The notes under the pieces were generated by a model. It was not told where the DNA came from and searched no databases. It worked only from the letters and a program-made list of their open reading frames with translations. DNA of 64,000 nucleotides from Pseudoalteromonas apostichopi (GTDB lineage: Bacteria > Pseudomonadota > Gammaproteobacteria > Enterobacterales > Alteromonadaceae), in assembly GCF_030297135.1 (NCBI RefSeq), contig NZ_AP028066.1, positions 744,001 through 808,000 of the forward strand. The letters are read 5' to 3'. This document shows, piece by piece, positions 61,590 through 64,000 of this stretch. The position numbers and the translations under genes are program-made. The first letter of the stretch is position 1. The number at the start of each line of letters is the position of its first letter.

Positions 61590-62282
61590 ATGTTTAAATC
61601 TCTTAAAGCACTGACTTTAATGCTTACCGTTAGTAGCTGTGCACTCGCTAATGCGGCTGACAATCAGCTTACACAACAAGAAAAGCAAGCTGGCTGGCAG
61701 TTATTGTTTGATGGCAAAGATATGTCGCAGTGGCGCAATTTTAAAAGCGAATCTTTAAATCCTGCGTGGGTTGTTGAAGATGGCGCAATGACATTAACCA
61801 AAGGTGGCGGTGATGTGCTTACCAAAAAGCAGTACCAAAATTTTGAATTACTGATTGATTGGAAAATCTCTACCAAGGGTAATAGTGGTATTTTCGTACT
61901 GGCTGATGAAACTGGGCAGATGATTTACTCACATGCTCCTGAAATTCAAATTATCGATAACGAAGAACACCCAGATACTGAAATTGATTCGCACTTAGCG
62001 GGTTCAATTTACGATTTATTTGCAGCGCCAACTGCGGCACACAAACCTGCAAATAGCTGGAACCATGTACGCATTAAGATGCAAGACAACCACTTACAAG
62101 TTTGGCAAAACGGTATCAGCACCACCAGCATTGTGATTGGTAGTACAACCTGGAATACCCTTGTTAAAGGCAGTAAGTTTGCAACCTGGAAAAACTTTGC
62201 AACAGCATCGCAAGGTCATATTGGGCTTCAAGACCACGGTGACAAAGTGTGGTTTAAAAATATAAAAATTAAGGAGCTATAA
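61590..62282 (+). CDS. DUF1080 (3-keto-glycoside hydrolase-like) secreted protein, 230 aa
   Basis: A signal peptide (to LANA, about 22) precedes a concanavalin-like beta-sandwich with GWQLLFDGKDMSQWR, NFELLIDWKIS, GNSGIFVLAD and PEIQIIDNEEHPD, the DUF1080 signature (PF06439). Characterised members cleave 3-keto-glycosides. The periplasmic location next to a GMC oxidoreductase fits oxidation then cleavage outside the cytoplasm. Confidence 0.88.
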   Translation: MFKSLKALTLMLTVSSCALANAADNQLTQQEKQAGWQLLFDGKDMSQWRNFKSESLNPAWVVEDGAMTLTKGGGDVLTKKQYQNFELLIDWKISTKGNSGIFVLADETGQMIYSHAPEIQIIDNEEHPDTEIDSHLAGSIYDLFAAPTAAHKPANSWNHVRIKMQDNHLQVWQNGISTTSIVIGSTTWNTLVKGSKFATWKNFATASQGHIGLQDHGDKVWFKNIKIKEL

Positions 62283-62283
62283 G

Positions 62284-63963
62284 ATGTCTGATTTTAAACA
62301 TAAGGTTTTAGTAGTTGGCTCTGGTGCTGGCGGTGCCATGGCTGCTTATACGCTGACCAAACTTGGCCACAAAGTCTTATTACTTGAAGCCGGTCGTAAT
62401 TATGACCCGAAAACAGAAAGCCCGATGTTTCGCCGTAACAACGAAGCCCCACTTATGGGGGCTGGTAATAAAGACAAAAACTTTGGCTTTTACGATGCAA
62501 CCGTTGATGGCGGCTGGCAAGTGCCTGACGAACCTTATACTAGCGCTAAAGGCAGTGACTTTTACTGGTGGCGTGCACGTATGCTAGGTGGTCGAACTAA
62601 CCACTGGGGCCGCTATTCATTACGCTTTAGTGAGCACGATTTTAAAGGTAAAAGCCGTGATGGTCACGGTGCTGATTGGCCTTTTGAATACGCTGATTTA
62701 GCACCTTGGTACGATAAAACAGAAGAGCTTGTAGGTGTATGTGGTACCAATACTGGCCATGAAGATATGCCAGATTCATCGCCAGGTATTTTACAGCCAC
62801 CACCGAAGCCGCGTGTTCCTGAGCTTTTAATTGCCGCCTCTGCAAAGAAAATGGGCATTCAAGCAGTGCCTATGCACCGCGCGGTACTAACCCGCCCGAA
62901 AGATGACCGCATGGCCTGTTTTTATGCAACACCTTGTGGTTCTGGTTGCTCGATTGGCGCCGCTTTCCAAACCACAACATCGCTTCTACCTATGGCAAAA
63001 GCTACGGGTAACTTAAAAGTAATTACCGATGCCATGGTTAAATCAGTCAAGGTTGATGAGCAAGGTAAAGTAACTGGCGTAACCTATGTTGATAAACATA
63101 CGGTCACTGAGCATGCCATTGATGCAGATGTGGTTATCTTAGCAGCCAGTGCCTGTGAATCAGCGCGTATCTTACTAAACTCAAAAAATAAAAAGCACCC
63201 TAAAGGCCTTGCTAATTCAAGTGGCCAAGTAGGTCGAAACTTAATGGATTCGACAGGTGCATGGTTAGGTGCACAAATTCCTGCACTTAAAGGCCGTCCA
63301 CGTTATAACGAAGATGGCCATACCGCTAATCACTTATTTATTCCTTGGTGGGGTCATCAAGCACAAGCTAACAATGAGCTAGACTTTCCACGAGGTTATC
63401 ACTTTGAAATTGGCGGTGGCTTTAGACAACCAGGCTCGGGTGTATCGGGTGATAAACAAGGCTATGGTCCTGCCCTCAAACAACAAATTCGTGATGCATA
63501 TGGCTCTTACGTTGGCTTTGCTCTGCGTGGCGAGATGTTACCGAACAAAGATACCTATATGGAAATTGACGAAAAGGTTAAAGACAAATGGGGTATTCCG
63601 GTATCAAAGTTCCACTTTAAGTGGTCTGACAGAGAGTTAAAGCAAATTGAACATGGTTTAAAAACTGCGAAGCAAATTTTAGAAAACATGGGTGCGACCG
63701 TTGGCGACCTCCCACCTGCTGAAAAAGCAATTTCAAAAGGCGGCGAAATCATCCACGAAGTGGGAACCACACGAATGGGTAGCTCAAAGAAAGATTCGGT
63801 CACCAATCAATGGGGACAAACGTGGGATTGTAATAACCTATTTGTAATGGATGCCGGTGTATTTGCTTCAAACCCTCATAAAAACTGTACGCTCACCATC
63901 ATGACGCTGGCAATGCGTAATTCAACTTGGCTTGCTCAACAAATTGATAACGGGGTACTTTAA
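62284..63963 (+). CDS. GMC-family FAD oxidoreductase, probable glucoside 3-dehydrogenase subunit, 559 aa
   Basis: FAD-binding VVGSGAGGAMAAY (residues 10-22), LEAGRNYDP, GGRTNHWGR and the C-terminal HEVGTTRMG and NPHKNCTLTIMTLAMR. This matches the large subunit of gluconate 2-dehydrogenase/glucoside 3-dehydrogenase-type enzymes. Starts 2 bp after the DUF1080 stop, so coupled. The small subunit and cytochrome expected in such complexes would lie beyond the right edge. Confidence 0.87.
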   Translation: MSDFKHKVLVVGSGAGGAMAAYTLTKLGHKVLLLEAGRNYDPKTESPMFRRNNEAPLMGAGNKDKNFGFYDATVDGGWQVPDEPYTSAKGSDFYWWRARMLGGRTNHWGRYSLRFSEHDFKGKSRDGHGADWPFEYADLAPWYDKTEELVGVCGTNTGHEDMPDSSPGILQPPPKPRVPELLIAASAKKMGIQAVPMHRAVLTRPKDDRMACFYATPCGSGCSIGAAFQTTTSLLPMAKATGNLKVITDAMVKSVKVDEQGKVTGVTYVDKHTVTEHAIDADVVILAASACESARILLNSKNKKHPKGLANSSGQVGRNLMDSTGAWLGAQIPALKGRPRYNEDGHTANHLFIPWWGHQAQANNELDFPRGYHFEIGGGFRQPGSGVSGDKQGYGPALKQQIRDAYGSYVGFALRGEMLPNKDTYMEIDEKVKDKWGIPVSKFHFKWSDRELKQIEHGLKTAKQILENMGATVGDLPPAEKAISKGGEIIHEVGTTRMGSSKKDSVTNQWGQTWDCNNLFVMDAGVFASNPHKNCTLTIMTLAMRNSTWLAQQIDNGVL

Positions 63964-63965
63964 TT

Positions 63966-64000
63966 ATGCATCATCGTAACGAACACGACTCATATAACTA
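63966..64000 (+). CDS. Start of next operon gene (partial)
   Basis: ATG two bp after the GMC stop opens MHHRNEHDSYN before the window ends. By analogy with glucoside 3-dehydrogenase operons the gamma (gluconate 2-dehydrogenase subunit 3-like) subunit is expected, but eleven residues cannot show it. Confidence 0.35.
   Translation, partial: MHHRNEHDSYN

Noticed and set aside
1..64000. CRISPR arrays, tRNA and rRNA genes
   Set aside because: No regularly spaced direct repeats and no tRNA- or rRNA-like segment was noticed by eye; a covariance-model scan was not possible, so short RNA genes could be missed.

Overview
The window reads as chromosomal DNA of a marine gammaproteobacterium of the Pseudoalteromonas/Alteromonadales type. 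The basis is the low-to-moderate GC, many TonB-dependent receptors, a ycgL/minCDE block, a DUF3450-ExbB-ExbB-ExbD-TonB-TPR energising operon and abundant Rho-independent terminators. This placement is an inference from gene content; no rRNA or other phylogenetic marker was seen.

Layout. (1) 1-12.7 kb: the start of a YegS-like kinase, a 265-bp MITE-like element, then a minus-strand block with a large TonB-dependent receptor, a 1366-aa lipoprotein made of three tandem beta-helix-type domains, and a complete dedicated TonB system. (2) 12.8-20.4 kb: a DsbA-like thioredoxin-fold protein, a membrane diguanylate cyclase, a Cache chemoreceptor, and a sugar transporter/epimerase/kinase cluster. The palindrome GGAACGTTCC occurs upstream of both the sugar genes and the chemoreceptor, which suggests one regulon. 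(3) 20.4-29.2 kb: a 578-aa protein of unknown function, a SPOUT RNA methyltransferase, YcgN, a DUF885 lipoprotein, a secreted amidohydrolase and a siderophore-type receptor.

(4) 29.26-44.48 kb: a degenerate chromosomal integron, the most unusual part of the window. A pseudogenised integron integrase (two nonsense codons, catalytic residues retained) sits in the middle. Nearly all cassette genes are on the minus strand and are separated by imperfect palindromes of attC type. The integrase flanks (attI/promoter side and 3' side) occur three times, but integrase coding sequence survives only once. The array therefore looks like several tandem integron platforms whose integrases were all lost. 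Cassettes include a three-gene unit (YdcF-like, SAM methyltransferase, membrane protein), HEPN-like and nuclease-like proteins, a short repeat protein and many unknowns. A separate four-gene module (membrane/coiled-coil protein, ImmA/IrrE peptidase, beta-protein family, sce7726-type nuclease) is inserted in it, bounded by 13-bp inverted repeats, and is a candidate defence system.

(5) 44.5-52.3 kb: an alcohol dehydrogenase, a GbsR-type regulator, an unusual ion-channel-like protein, small membrane proteins, a broken gene, palindromic intergenic repeats, an MltB-type transglycosylase, ycgL, minCDE and an acetyltransferase. (6) 52.3-64 kb: a carbohydrate-type TonB receptor, CutC homologue, BadF-type sugar kinase and PAS-AraC regulator, followed by a Gfo/Idh/MocA dehydrogenase, sugar isomerase-like protein, MFS transporter, DUF1080 protein and GMC oxidoreductase. 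The last set is the gene combination expected for glycoside breakdown through 3-keto intermediates.
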